Below the pieces are notes generated by a model. It saw nothing but the letters and a program-made list of their open reading frames with translations, did no database searches and was not told the DNA's origin. From Anaerolineales bacterium (lineage in GTDB: Bacteria > Chloroflexota > Anaerolineae > Anaerolineales > Villigracilaceae), in assembly GCA_019187665.1 (NCBI GenBank), contig JABARH010000010.1:186001-250000 (forward strand): a stretch of DNA of 64,000 bases, read 5' to 3'. Both the position numbers and the translations under genes were made by a program. This document shows positions 34,799 through 44,258 of the stretch, piece by piece. Within the stretch, counting starts at the first letter, position 1; the number at the start of each line of letters is the position of its first letter.

Positions 34799-35896
34799 TT
34801 AGGATGCGACGATATTTTTCAGGATTGGAACGCGCTGGATAGCGTAGACCAGCGTGAAGCAAATAAGATAACTGACAATGGAAACGATCGGGATGGAAAG
34901 CGCGGGGTTGAAATCGTAGGGCGCAAGATGAATATCGCCGAATCCCTTATACATAATTTCCAGGACAAAAACGTGTATCAGGATAATACCGAGGCTGGCG
35001 CGGCTCAACGCTTCCCAGACGGCGGAAACTTTCGAGCTCGCCGCGAGGCGCGCCTGGATTCGCTGACCGAGTCCTTTTAGCGCGAGGAACATCAGCGCGG
35101 TATACGGGACGACGAAGACCGTCAGCGTATCGAACCATTGTTCGGGCATGACTTTTTCGATGCGCGTCAGGCGATGGAAGCCCCAGGTTTCAGCGGCAGC
35201 CCACAACGGGAGCAAAAAACAGATGGCGGCAATCCACTTCGGGGCGAGGTTGAAGCGGGCGAGGAGGTAGCCGAGGAGGAAGAATCCGATAAATCCAGAA
35301 AAATATCCGAACTGGGTCAGCGCGATGTAGTTTCCCATGGTCCAGTAAATAAAACCAAAGATCGGCCCAAGCAGGAACCAGACCGCGACGTAATACCAAA
35401 CGTCGCTTTCCCTGCCATAACGAATGACAACGCTAATGGTCGGGACGAACAAGTAGATGCCAATGAAGGTGTAGAGGAACCAGAGATGGAATTCCGTCTC
35501 GCCCGAAGCAAGGGCGCTCAGGATGAATTTAACGGCCTTGACGGGGTCGGCAGGGACCTCGCCGCGCCAGAAAAGATAGAAGGTCCCCCAAAAAGCAAGC
35601 GGAACGAGCAGTTTCCATAAACGTTTTCTCAGGAAAGATATTGTGTCGGTCGCGGCTGGCAATAGCAGATAGCCGCTGATCATAAAGAAGAGGCCGAGCG
35701 CGGAGCGGGCAAGGAAGGCGTAAAAAACGCTGATGGTCCACCATGCCTCATCGCCGCGGACGAGCGGCTTTTTATCCCAGTAGTTGACGATAATCATCGT
35801 AACGTGCGTGAAGATGACGCCGAACGCTGATACAGCGCGGATGATATCCACCCACAAAACACGCGAGCGAGAGACGGGAGATTCGAGGACAGCCAT
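34799..35896 (-). CDS. Acyltransferase family 3 membrane protein
   Basis: A 365-residue protein with about ten membrane helices. The first helix region carries RVLWVDIIRAVSAFGVIFTHV, with the family's Asp-Arg and His residues used for acyl transfer, and later RSALGLFFMISGYLLL. Such proteins O-acetylate or succinylate sugars of cell-envelope polymers. The ATG at 35896 is chosen because a TATAAT box (35914-35909) implies transcription starts about 6 nt upstream; a TTG at 35917 would overlap that box. It follows the terminator of the LysM gene and is monocistronic. Confidence 0.9.
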   Translation of the reverse strand: MAVLESPVSRSRVLWVDIIRAVSAFGVIFTHVTMIIVNYWDKKPLVRGDEAWWTISVFYAFLARSALGLFFMISGYLLLPAATDTISFLRKRLWKLLVPLAFWGTFYLFWRGEVPADPVKAVKFILSALASGETEFHLWFLYTFIGIYLFVPTISVVIRYGRESDVWYYVAVWFLLGPIFGFIYWTMGNYIALTQFGYFSGFIGFFLLGYLLARFNLAPKWIAAICFLLPLWAAAETWGFHRLTRIEKVMPEQWFDTLTVFVVPYTALMFLALKGLGQRIQARLAASSKVSAVWEALSRASLGIILIHVFVLEIMYKGFGDIHLAPYDFNPALSIPIVSIVSYLICFTLVYAIQRVPILKNIVAS

Positions 35897-35908
35897 AGGT
35901 TGATATCT

Positions 35909-35914
35909 ATTATA
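35909..35914 (-). promoter_or_regulatory. TATAAT box of the acyltransferase gene
   Basis: A perfect -10 box ending 12 nt before the ATG, so the leader would be only about 6 nt. There is no obvious ribosome site. Confidence 0.6.
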
Positions 35915-35919
35915 CAATC

Positions 35920-35953
35920 AAACATGCCGCCATCTTTCGATGACGGCATGTTT
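35920..35953 (-). terminator. Terminator of the LysM-bearing gene
   Basis: A 15-bp stem (AAACATGCCGCCATC / GATGACGGCATGTTT, one mismatch) with a 4-nt loop lies 30 bp beyond the leftward stop at 35984. Confidence 0.85.
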
Positions 35954-35983
35954 TCACGCAAATCTTCGATGCGCGCGGCGCGG

Positions 35984-38479
35984 CTACCCTGGTTGTGTGT
36001 GCGGCGCAGGTTCGGGCAGGAGGAACTCCTGATTCAATGCCTGCACGAGGATAAAGAAACTTTCGCCTGTGGAGTAATGCCCCGCGAACAACCACGCGGG
36101 CTGGAGATACTTTTGATCGGGCTCCAGCTCGCCCGCCAGATAGCGCGGGTCGGGCATGTAGTAGACGAGTTCGACGCGCTCGATGATCATGGACGGGGGG
36201 GCCTGTTCGCCCTCCGCGGCTTCATCTACGATGTAGACCTGGTCCGCCGAAATTTGCATTTCCTGCGCCTCACCATTTTTCGGATTCGTTGCCGTGGCAG
36301 CGGAGAAGATTCGCAGGGCGGGATAACTGCCGAAGGTTTCATCGGGGACGATGAGCGCTTCGATCAGAATCTCATCGTCCAGATTCCCGACGGTGGAGCC
36401 GTCCGCGCCGCCGCTTGGATTCAACTGCGCGTACGTCTTTCCATCGTCGGTGGTGAAGAGCGTCACGGGTTGGCCGTCCAACACGATGGGGGTTTGTGTG
36501 CCATGCAGAATTTGGAATTTCAAATCAGGGAAGGGAATCTCGTAGCGATCCACTTTCAGGAAGTATTGACCGTTGTCGTGCGTTTCAATCGTTCCCCAAA
36601 TATCCACAGGACGATTTTGATAGGCTTGCAATGGTTCGAGGTTTTCTCCTTCCAATAGCAGATAAGAAAAGGAGTTGTTGTCGTTGATAAAACCGTATTC
36701 CACGCGTTGACTGCCGTCCTTTTGTTTGTAGATGGTGATGGACAGGTAGCCGCGCAAACCCTCGACTTTCTGCGCGGACGCGGCGGGCAGGGTGATTTGC
36801 TGGCCTATGTACAGCGTGGAGCAGTCGGCAGGCAGGTTGTTGAGCGCGCGCAGTTCGTCCTCAGAAATACTGAACGCATCGGCTATGCTTCGGCAGGTAT
36901 CGTTCGCCTGCACCTGATAAACGGTCACTTCTACCGTGCTCACGCCATCGTCTCCGCCGTCACCACCGCCACCGCCTCCACCCATTGACTGCGGGAGTGG
37001 CGTGGAGAACGGAACGGGCGCGCCAGTGAGGTTTAATTTGTAGAATCCAAATCCACCGCCTCCGCCACCGCCTCCGCCCTGGATGTTGCGCAGGTCAATG
37101 GATTTCCATTGGAAGGTCCCGCCCTCGCGCACGCCAATGACAAAGGCGTTATCCAGCGGGAGCGGCAGGTCAGACGCGTCGGGCAGGATAAAGATTTCGT
37201 CATCCATTGTATTCAGGATGACCTGACCGTTTTGCAGGCTGATCGCGCCCAGCAAACCGTCTTCGCCGTTGGAATAGATTGCCCATTTTTCGAGCGCGAA
37301 GGTTTTCGCGCCATTCTGCTCGTGGAATTGACCTGTCGCCTCGACGAATGTATTTCCATATTCAGGCGGGACGTTGGATGTGTCTCCAGTCACTGCGACT
37401 CCGTCCAATGTGACGAGCGGCGCGCCGCCCTCGGCGGAGGGGACGGAGGCGAGGTAGCCGTAGAGGATAAGAGTCTGATCGAGGGGCCGCGCCCGCAGCC
37501 AGGTTTGGATGGGCGCGCTGGGCGAGATCATCCCTTCCATGATGCCTGCCGTACCTTTGGCGTTTAGAAATTCTTGAAAGGCTTCGTCCGCGCTGATGAT
37601 CCCATATTGTCCGATGAGATCGTATTTCGGCAGGATGCCGTCCACGTAGAGGATACCCTGTTCATCCAACTGGAAGTTCAAGCCCGCGCACGCGAAATAT
37701 TCGTAGCAAATGACGCGGCCATCGGGCGTGAGCGGCGCGGCGACGAATCCGCCGTAGATATTGCTCGGCAGGATGTTGTGGGGGAAGTCGAAGCCGTGCG
37801 TCTGGAGGAAATTTTCGATCAGCGCTTCGGCGTCCGCGGGCGGTTTCCCGCCGTTGACCGCCGCCATGTAGCGCGGATAATCGGGATAGTATTGGAAATA
37901 CTGATCGGAGCGGACGTGCAGCCATTGATTCCCATCCACGATGAGGTGGTCCATGTCTGGGGTGGCGATTTGACTGCGCGTCCGATAGACCGCGCCGCCC
38001 ATGCCAAATTGCGCGGCCAGCGCGCGGGCATCCTCCAGCGAGGCGTGTTGTTCGCGCTGATAGTTGTAGATTGCGGCCTCTGCTGGAATGGACGGCAGCT
38101 CTGCTTGCAGATAAATCGTCGTCCCGAAATGATCGTATTTTTCGCCAGCGGGTCCGCTCGACTCGCTTCCCGCGTCGGGCGTGGGGGTGAGGGCGGGCGC
38201 GGGCGTATTTCCCGCCGCGGGCTGGGGCGGGAGAGGAGCCAGGTTGCGGATGCCCCAATTGAGCGCGAAAGCCAGCGCGGCCAGGGCCAGCGCTCCGCCC
38301 AGCGCGGGCCACAAACTGCGAAACGACGGGAGGGCGAAGCCGCGCCTGGGTCTGTGCGCGGCCTTCAGTTTTTCCTCGAGCGCGGACTGGAACGCGGGGT
38401 TGGGGCGGATGGATTCCGCCAGCTGTTCGAGGCTGCTGGAAAAATTTTCATCGCGGGGATTCAAATTATCGTGTGTCAT
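35984..38479 (-). CDS. Membrane protein with anti-sigma-like N-terminus and LysM domain
   Basis: An 831-residue single-pass protein. Residues 1-50 are a small helical cytoplasmic domain (SLEQLAESIRPNPAFQSALEEKL) of the kind that holds ECF sigma factors. A helix follows at about 58-76. The outside part is Pro-rich and then has a large beta domain (about 110-470), two Gly runs (about 475-483 and 508-515) and a LysM domain (about 527-572, YQVQANDTCRSIADAFSISEDELRALN). A second beta domain follows to the end. The start overlaps the sigma-factor gene by 4 nt. It is inferred to sense the wall through LysM and release the sigma factor; the outside beta domains are unrecognised. Confidence 0.82.
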   Translation of the reverse strand: MTHDNLNPRDENFSSSLEQLAESIRPNPAFQSALEEKLKAAHRPRRGFALPSFRSLWPALGGALALAALAFALNWGIRNLAPLPPQPAAGNTPAPALTPTPDAGSESSGPAGEKYDHFGTTIYLQAELPSIPAEAAIYNYQREQHASLEDARALAAQFGMGGAVYRTRSQIATPDMDHLIVDGNQWLHVRSDQYFQYYPDYPRYMAAVNGGKPPADAEALIENFLQTHGFDFPHNILPSNIYGGFVAAPLTPDGRVICYEYFACAGLNFQLDEQGILYVDGILPKYDLIGQYGIISADEAFQEFLNAKGTAGIMEGMISPSAPIQTWLRARPLDQTLILYGYLASVPSAEGGAPLVTLDGVAVTGDTSNVPPEYGNTFVEATGQFHEQNGAKTFALEKWAIYSNGEDGLLGAISLQNGQVILNTMDDEIFILPDASDLPLPLDNAFVIGVREGGTFQWKSIDLRNIQGGGGGGGGGFGFYKLNLTGAPVPFSTPLPQSMGGGGGGGDGGDDGVSTVEVTVYQVQANDTCRSIADAFSISEDELRALNNLPADCSTLYIGQQITLPAASAQKVEGLRGYLSITIYKQKDGSQRVEYGFINDNNSFSYLLLEGENLEPLQAYQNRPVDIWGTIETHDNGQYFLKVDRYEIPFPDLKFQILHGTQTPIVLDGQPVTLFTTDDGKTYAQLNPSGGADGSTVGNLDDEILIEALIVPDETFGSYPALRIFSAATATNPKNGEAQEMQISADQVYIVDEAAEGEQAPPSMIIERVELVYYMPDPRYLAGELEPDQKYLQPAWLFAGHYSTGESFFILVQALNQEFLLPEPAPHTQPG

Positions 38480-39051
38480 TGTTCCACCTCCAATGCGAGG
38501 GAGGTTCGCTCGCGCAGGTCTTGCAGTCCGCGCGAGACGAGCATTTTGACGGCGGCTTCGGTCTTGCCGAGAACGCGCGCAGACTCGGCATGACCCAGTC
38601 CGCTGAAATAAAAGAGGACAACCGCTTCGGCGCGGTCGGGGTGGATCTGGTTGAGCGCGCGGACGATGGTCTCGAGTTGGATTCGCCGTCCTACCAGCTG
38701 CTCGGTGAGCAAACCAGGCGCGGGGATGTCTGTCGCCGCTTCGAGCGGAAGTTCGAGGCGGCGACCGCGAAAGAAGAGGGCGCGCTTGCGGGAGGCAATG
38801 CCCATCAACCAGGCCGTGAAGGGCGCATCCCCGCGGAAGGAGGCGAGTCCCTCCAGCGCGGCCATGAAGGTCTGCGAGGTCAGATCTTCGGCGTCTTTTG
38901 TGTCGCCCGTGTGCGCCATGTGATAGCGATAGACGCGCGTGACATTGCGCCGATAGAGTTGCGCGAAGGCGTTGGCATCGGTCAGCGCTTCGCGGACGAG
39001 TTGAGTTTCATCCATGGGCGGGCTTTCGTTTTGTAGTGTCGTGGAATACAT
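38476..39051 (-). CDS. ECF-type RNA polymerase sigma factor
   Basis: A 191-residue sigma-70 family member with region 2 (FAQLYRRNVTRVYRYHMAHTGDTKDAEDLTSQTFMAALEGLASFRG, about 28-72) and region 4 (PDRAEAVVLFYFSGLGHAESARVLGKTEAAVKMLVSRGLQDLRE, about 138-182). The ATG follows AGGAGG. It is co-transcribed with the LysM membrane protein, its probable anti-sigma factor. A tandem palindrome array lies directly upstream, where its promoter would be expected. Confidence 0.93.
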   Translation of the reverse strand: MYSTTLQNESPPMDETQLVREALTDANAFAQLYRRNVTRVYRYHMAHTGDTKDAEDLTSQTFMAALEGLASFRGDAPFTAWLMGIASRKRALFFRGRRLELPLEAATDIPAPGLLTEQLVGRRIQLETIVRALNQIHPDRAEAVVLFYFSGLGHAESARVLGKTEAAVKMLVSRGLQDLRERTSLALEVEQ

Positions 39052-39118
39052 GAGCCTCCTGCGGGATTCGTGCGCGCGTTAATAGGTTGCAGGAGGCGGG
39101 GAAAGGTAACAGGGGAGA

Positions 39119-39361
39119 GGGGCAAAATGAATTTTGCTGTGCGGAGGGGGCAAAATGAATTTTGCTGTGCGGAAGGGGCAAAATGAATTTTGCTGTGCGG
39201 AGGGACAAAATGAATTTTGCTGTGCGGAGGGGGCAAAGTGAATTTTGCTGTGCGGAGGGGGCAAAATGAATTTTGCTGTGCGGAGGGACAAAATGAATTT
39301 TGCTGTGCGGAGGGACAAAATGAATTTTGCTGTGCGGAGGGGGCAAAATGAATTTTGCCGT
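39119..39361. repeat. Nine-copy palindrome array, 27-28 bp units
   Basis: Nine tandem units, each containing CAAAATGAATTTTG (one copy CAAAGTGAATTTTG) plus a spacer CTGTGCGGAGGG or similar. It fills the gap between the sigma-factor start and the thioesterase stop. The last unit joins CCGTACTA at the stop codon. Each palindrome has 6-bp arms and a GA centre. Confidence 0.95.
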
Positions 39362-39362
39362 A

Positions 39363-39830
39363 CTAATCGGGGTAGACTTTCCAGCCCAGTTCTTCGAGTT
39401 GCTGGCCGCTGAATTCTTTTGGCAGGTCTACGAGGATGGCGGAGGCTTCGGCGAGCAGGGTTCCGTCTTCGGCGTAGATGAATGCTTGCGCTTCTCCCGT
39501 CCATCTCATGCGCTTGACTTGTTTCCCGACGATTTTTAACGGCTGGCCGATGGGGACTTTCTTTTTGTATTTGATCTTCAGCTCTGCGGTGTACATGAAA
39601 TTGGAGTTGCGCGGATCAACGCCCATGAAGGCGCGGCCAACAGCCTCGTCGAGGATGGTGGCGATCACGCCGCCGTGCAAAATGCCAGGATAGCCCTGGT
39701 AATTGTTGGGCGCGGTGAAGTCGGCGGTCACTTCGTCGTCGGCGGTCTGGTAGAACTTGAGTTTCAGGCCGATAGGGTTTTCGACTCCGCAGGCGAAGCA
39801 GTGACGCGCGTTGGGTTGTTTGATGTTCAT
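39363..39830 (-). CDS. PaaI-type hotdog-fold thioesterase
   Basis: A 155-residue hotdog-fold protein with ARHCFACGVENPIGLKL at the start and the PaaI-family active-site region YQGYPGILHGGVIATILDEAVG, where the HGG loop and the Asp/Glu of the following helix act in acyl-CoA thioester hydrolysis. The ATG at 39830 has AAGGA upstream. No operon partner is evident; the substrate acyl-CoA is unknown. Palindromic repeats lie on both sides. Confidence 0.9.
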   Translation of the reverse strand: MNIKQPNARHCFACGVENPIGLKLKFYQTADDEVTADFTAPNNYQGYPGILHGGVIATILDEAVGRAFMGVDPRNSNFMYTAELKIKYKKKVPIGQPLKIVGKQVKRMRWTGEAQAFIYAEDGTLLAEASAILVDLPKEFSGQQLEELGWKVYPD

Positions 39831-39850
39831 GACGATTCCTTCGCAAAATT

Positions 39851-39983
39851 CTCTACCGTACATGAGAAGATTTTTACCGCAAAGCACGCTAAGGTCGCCA
39901 AGTTAAAAGGTTTTCTTTGCGTTCACTTCGGCTTCGCTCAGTACAGGCTTTGCGGGCTTAGCGGTGTAAATGTACGGTAGAGA
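39851..39983. repeat. Inverted-repeat-bounded element, 133 bp
   Basis: The outer arms TCTCTACCGTACAT (39851-39864) and ATGTACGGTAGAGA (39970-39983) are perfect. Inside are ACCGCAAAGCACGCTAAGG and its partial complement ending CTTAGCGGT. It has no coding capacity. Confidence 0.8.
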
Positions 39984-39987
39984 GTCG

Positions 39988-40001
39988 CAAAATGAATTTT
40001 G
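39988..40001. repeat. Single gene-end palindrome CAAAATGAATTTTG
   Basis: Identical to the palindrome of the 39119-39361 array; it lies 2 nt beyond the leftward stop codon of the ubiE-like gene. Confidence 0.85.
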
Positions 40002-40003
40002 CG

Positions 40004-40687
40004 TTACTTCTCTGCCCAGTGAATTGCGATCGCGCCAAACATGAGGCGCTCGTACCCGACCCTGCGGAAGCCAACGGCGGCCATGTGCGCGGCCAGTTTT
40101 TCGGCGGTGAGAAAATTTTCAGTGGAGGCAGTCAGGTAATTGTACTCTTCGCGCAGCCCTGTGACGAGCGCGCCGAGCGCGGGAATGACGACGCGCATAT
40201 GAAACGCGATCAGCGGCGAAAGGATGCTTTTCTTCGGGCGCGTTGTGTCGAGGATGACGATGCGCCCGCCGCGCTTGAGGACGCGGAATTGTTCCTGCAT
40301 GGCGGCGTGGAGGTCTGCGACGTTTCGCATCAGGAAGCCCGAAACGGACGCGTCGAAGGAGGCGTCCGCGAAGGGCAGGCGCAGCGCGTCGGCGGCGGCG
40401 AAGGGCAGCGGGCCGCGTCGCTGGCCGACGCGCATCATCTCGAGGGTCAGGTCGGCCGCGGCGACGCGGATGGAGGGGAAGCGCCGAAGGGCCTCACGCG
40501 TCAGGTCGCCTGTGCCCGCTCCGAGGTCGAGGAGAGAGGCGTGAGGATTGAGTCGCGCGAGTTGGATGACGAGTCGTCTCCAGCGCAGGTCTTGAAAGCC
40601 CGTCATCAGGCGGTTCATCAGGTCGTAGCGCGGAGCGATGCGGGCGAACAGGCCGCTGGCAGGCGCGGGGCGCTCTTCGTTTTTCAT
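40004..40687 (-). CDS. ubiE: Demethylmenaquinone methyltransferase (UbiE/MenG family)
   Basis: A 227-residue SAM-dependent methyltransferase. It has the SAM motif LLDLGAGTGDLT, the UbiE signature-like opening FARIAPRYDLMNRLMTGFQDLRWRR, and FDASVSGFLMRNVADLHAAMQEQFRVLKRGGRIVILDTTRP. It would methylate the quinone ring as the last menaquinone step. Its ATG overlaps the stop of the prenyltransferase gene (ATGA), whose product makes the substrate, so the two are coupled. Confidence 0.92.
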   Translation of the reverse strand: MKNEERPAPASGLFARIAPRYDLMNRLMTGFQDLRWRRLVIQLARLNPHASLLDLGAGTGDLTREALRRFPSIRVAAADLTLEMMRVGQRRGPLPFAAADALRLPFADASFDASVSGFLMRNVADLHAAMQEQFRVLKRGGRIVILDTTRPKKSILSPLIAFHMRVVIPALGALVTGLREEYNYLTASTENFLTAEKLAAHMAAVGFRRVGYERLMFGAIAIHWAEK

Positions 40688-41964
40688 TTGAAGATGGCGC
40701 TGATCCACAACCCTGCGGCGAGCAGAAGTCCTGCGAGTATGTGTAATTGGATGGTGGCAGCGTTGCCTTTGATGAGGGCGCGGTCGCGGTAGTGGCGAAA
40801 GAGGGCGTTGGTGGTGAAGAAGGCGACAGGCAGGCTGAGCAGCATGGCGAGCGCGCCGATGGGGAACCAGCCGAGCGCCGCGCCGATGACGACGAGACCA
40901 AAGGCCAGCGCGAGCAGAGCGGGATAGCCCCAGCGGGCGCGTTCGCTGCCGAGCGTGACGACCAGGTTGAGTTTGCCGCTGAGTTTGTCGGCTGTGAGGT
41001 CGGGGAATTCGTTGATCCATAAAATGGCGGTGGTGAAGAGGCCAATGGGCGCGCCTGCGAGGAAGTCGAGCCAGGAGAGCGAGCCGCTGAGGGCGTAGAC
41101 CGTCCCCGCGACCATGAGCGGGCCGAAATTGAGTCCGATGAGCAGTTCGCCCAGTCCGTGGCGCGCGGCGAGGCGCAGGGGCGGCGCGGTGTAGAAGTAG
41201 ACGGAGAAGACGCCGAAGGCGCCGAAGGCGAGGAGTCCGATTCGTCCTGCGAGCAGGACGAGGGCGAATCCGCAGGCGATGGCGATGAGCGTGGCGCTGA
41301 CGGCGAGGCGGTAGAGTCCTTTTTCGGAGACCAGGCCGAGTTCGATGGAGCGGCTTCCGCCAGAATAGGGCATGAAGTAGTCGTTGTTGATCTTGTCGGT
41401 TCCGCTGGTCCAGTCGAAGTAATCGTTGAAGGTGTTGGCGGCAACGTGCATGGCGCATGCGCCGAGGAGGGTCAGCCAGAAGAGTCCCCATGGGAAGGGC
41501 GCGGCCAGCCCGCGCGCCGCGGCCCAGGCCGCGCCGATGATGACGGGGATGACGGTGGCTGAGAGGAAGGGCGCGCGCATGACAACGAGGGCGGAGAAGA
41601 ATTTCGTCATCCACGCGACCTGCGGCCAGGCTTTGGCCGCGTCCATGTCGGGGCGGGGGGTGGTGACGCCGCAGTAGCCGATCTGTTGGCCGTCGCGGAA
41701 GGTGGGGGTGATGCGGATGTCGGCGGCGAAGGCGGAGCCGTCTTTGCGGAGGAAGACGGTGCGCGTTTTGAATTCGCCTTTTTGGGCGGCGATCTTGAGC
41801 CAGGTGGGGACGTGTTGGAGGACGATCAGGCCAGGCGAAAAGAGCGAGACGCGCTTTTTGCCGATCACTTCTTCAGCAGAGTATTGAAAGACTTGTTCTG
41901 CGCCTTTGTTGAAGGTCTGGATGCGTCCTTCGAGATCACAGGTGACGGTGCTGGTGAGGGACAT
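40684..41964 (-). CDS. PAS domain fused to a UbiA-type prenyltransferase (MenA-like)
   Basis: A 426-residue protein. Residues about 1-110 form a PAS domain (CDLEGRIQTFNKGAEQVFQYSAEEVIGKK, then FKTRTVFLRKDGSAFAADIRITP). Residues about 125-426 are a UbiA-type membrane prenyltransferase with NTFNDYFDWTSGTD as first Asp-rich motif and NEFPDLTADKLSGK as second. Together with the coupled methyltransferase gene it should make demethylmenaquinone from dihydroxynaphthoate. The PAS domain in front of a biosynthetic UbiA enzyme is unusual and suggests redox, light or ligand control. The ATG at 41964 has AAGGAG 11 nt upstream; the fusion is continuous with no frameshift. Confidence 0.9.
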   Translation of the reverse strand: MSLTSTVTCDLEGRIQTFNKGAEQVFQYSAEEVIGKKRVSLFSPGLIVLQHVPTWLKIAAQKGEFKTRTVFLRKDGSAFAADIRITPTFRDGQQIGYCGVTTPRPDMDAAKAWPQVAWMTKFFSALVVMRAPFLSATVIPVIIGAAWAAARGLAAPFPWGLFWLTLLGACAMHVAANTFNDYFDWTSGTDKINNDYFMPYSGGSRSIELGLVSEKGLYRLAVSATLIAIACGFALVLLAGRIGLLAFGAFGVFSVYFYTAPPLRLAARHGLGELLIGLNFGPLMVAGTVYALSGSLSWLDFLAGAPIGLFTTAILWINEFPDLTADKLSGKLNLVVTLGSERARWGYPALLALAFGLVVIGAALGWFPIGALAMLLSLPVAFFTTNALFRHYRDRALIKGNAATIQLHILAGLLLAAGLWISAIFK

Positions 41965-42070
41965 GGCTGGGTTCTCCTTTTTAGTCGGGGGAAAGATAGC
42001 CGAAGCGACGCCCTGCGTCAAGATGACGGGACTCACGTTTTGCGGGTGACAGAATTAATCGGGGCAACCG

Positions 42071-42206
42071 ATTACCTTACACTTGGGTTGGGACGCGGAT
42101 AAACGCTGATGAACGCGGATGTTTTTTGAGAAATTTGCCCAAAAGACGCTCAGGATCCGCGTTTTCCGCGCTCGTCTGCGTCCTGGTTTTAAGAGTGTAA
42201 GGTAAT
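42071..42206. repeat. Inverted-repeat-bounded element, 136 bp
   Basis: The outer arms ATTACCTTACACT (42071-42083) and AGTGTAAGGTAAT (42194-42206) are perfect and partly extend outwards. The interior begins GGACGCGGATAAACGCTGAT and ends near CTGCGTCC. The same interior word recurs at 52502-52669. Confidence 0.82.
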
Positions 42207-42214
42207 CAGTTTGG

Positions 42215-42230
42215 GCAACTTGAAAGTTGC
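42215..42230. repeat. Gene-end palindrome with GCAACTT arms
   Basis: GCAACTT-GA-AAGTTGC, 9 nt beyond the stop codon of the LLM oxidoreductase gene. The same arms recur at 47680-47695 (reverse orientation of the centre). Confidence 0.85.
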
Positions 42231-42239
42231 GGCACGAGG

Positions 42240-43238
<999 letters not shown>

Positions 43239-43255
43239 GGGTGGCTCCTTTGATA

Positions 43256-43645
43256 TGGGGACAAGGTGAACTTTGTCGTATGGGACAAGATAAATCTTGT
43301 CGTACGGGGGCAAAGTAAACTTTGTCGTATGGGGACAAGATAAATCTTGTCGTACGGGGGCAAAGTAAACTTTGTCGTACGGGACGGGACAAGATAAATC
43401 TTGTCGTACGAGGACAAAGTAAACTTTGTCGTACAGGACAAGATAAATCTTGTCGTACGGGGACAAAGTAAACTTTGTCGTACAGGACAAGATAAATCTT
43501 GTCGTACGGGGACAAAGTAAACTTTGTCGTACAGGACAAGATAAATCTTGTCGTACGAGGACAAAGTAAACTTTGTCGTACGGGACGGGACAAGATAAAT
43601 CTTGTCGTACGGGGGCAAAGTAAACTTTGTCGTACGGGGCGGGTC
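43256..43645. repeat. Fifteen alternating palindromes (A/B array)
   Basis: Fifteen 14-bp palindromes at 24-28 bp spacing, in strict alternation: A is CAAAGTAAACTTTG (first copy CAAGGTGAACTTTG) and B is CAAGATAAATCTTG. All are extended by GA...TC and joined by GTAC-rich linkers. It occupies the 411-bp gap between the LLM gene and cofC; no gene lies in it. Confidence 0.96.
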
Positions 43646-43649
43646 GTAC

Positions 43650-44258
43650 TTAGTTTTCGAAGGTCATTGCGTTTGCCAGTTCTTCCAGGTCTTCGGGGAC
43701 GTCGAGGTCGAGGGCGAGGGAGGGGAGGTTGACGATTTCGAGGCGCGCGCCTGCTTTGCGCGCAGCTTCGCAGTGACGCGGGAAGGAGTCTTCGCCGAAG
43801 TCGTATTCGATCAACCCGGCGGGAGAGACGAGCATGGCGTTGGTGCCGCGCTGGTGACGGTCGGGGGCGATGACGACGACGGGGGGCCGATTTGCTTTTT
43901 CGAGCAGGGTCAGCACATCGTCACGCGCGAGAAGCGGCAGGTCGGCAGGCAGGATCAATACGCCGCTGGTGCCGTACACCTGGGCAACGACGGTGGCGCG
44001 CGTCAGCGCGGTGTTGAGATGCGGCTGTCCGTCTTCGCGGACAGTGCGCGCGCCGTAGTTACGGGCGATCGTGAGCGCGCGCGGGTCTCGGCTGACAACC
44101 AGCACTTGTTTGAGTTCGTTTAGATCCGAAAGGGTTTGGAGGGTGTGCGCCAGCAGGTCTTCGTTGAGCTGCGAACGTTCATCTTCGTTGAGCGTGGAGG
44201 CCAGGCGCGATTTGCCGCGACGCAGGGGTTTGACGGGGACGATGGCCCAAAGTGTCAT
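43650..44258 (-). CDS. cofC: 2-phospho-L-lactate guanylyltransferase
   Basis: A 202-residue nucleotidyltransferase-fold enzyme that activates phospholactate (or phosphoenolpyruvate) with GTP for F420 synthesis. The start [20 protein letters not shown] carries the nucleotide-binding loop, and GVLILPADLPLL the metal-binding Asp residues. Its ATG overlaps the stop of cofD (ATGA), giving a cofD-cofC pair. The palindrome array begins just after its stop codon. Confidence 0.93.
   Translation of the reverse strand: MTLWAIVPVKPLRRGKSRLASTLNEDERSQLNEDLLAHTLQTLSDLNELKQVLVVSRDPRALTIARNYGARTVREDGQPHLNTALTRATVVAQVYGTSGVLILPADLPLLARDDVLTLLEKANRPPVVVIAPDRHQRGTNAMLVSPAGLIEYDFGEDSFPRHCEAARKAGARLEIVNLPSLALDLDVPEDLEELANAMTFEN

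Noticed and set aside
39119..39361. Open frames reading through the CAAAATGAATTTTG array
   Set aside because: They translate to short periodic peptides and overlap the thioesterase or sigma-factor genes; treated as shadows of the repeat.
43256..43645. Palindrome array as CRISPR or as a coding region
   Set aside because: Spacers between palindromes are repeats themselves. Several frames are open only because the unit lacks stops; the encoded peptide is a simple repeat and the LLM gene has a good ribosome site at 43238.
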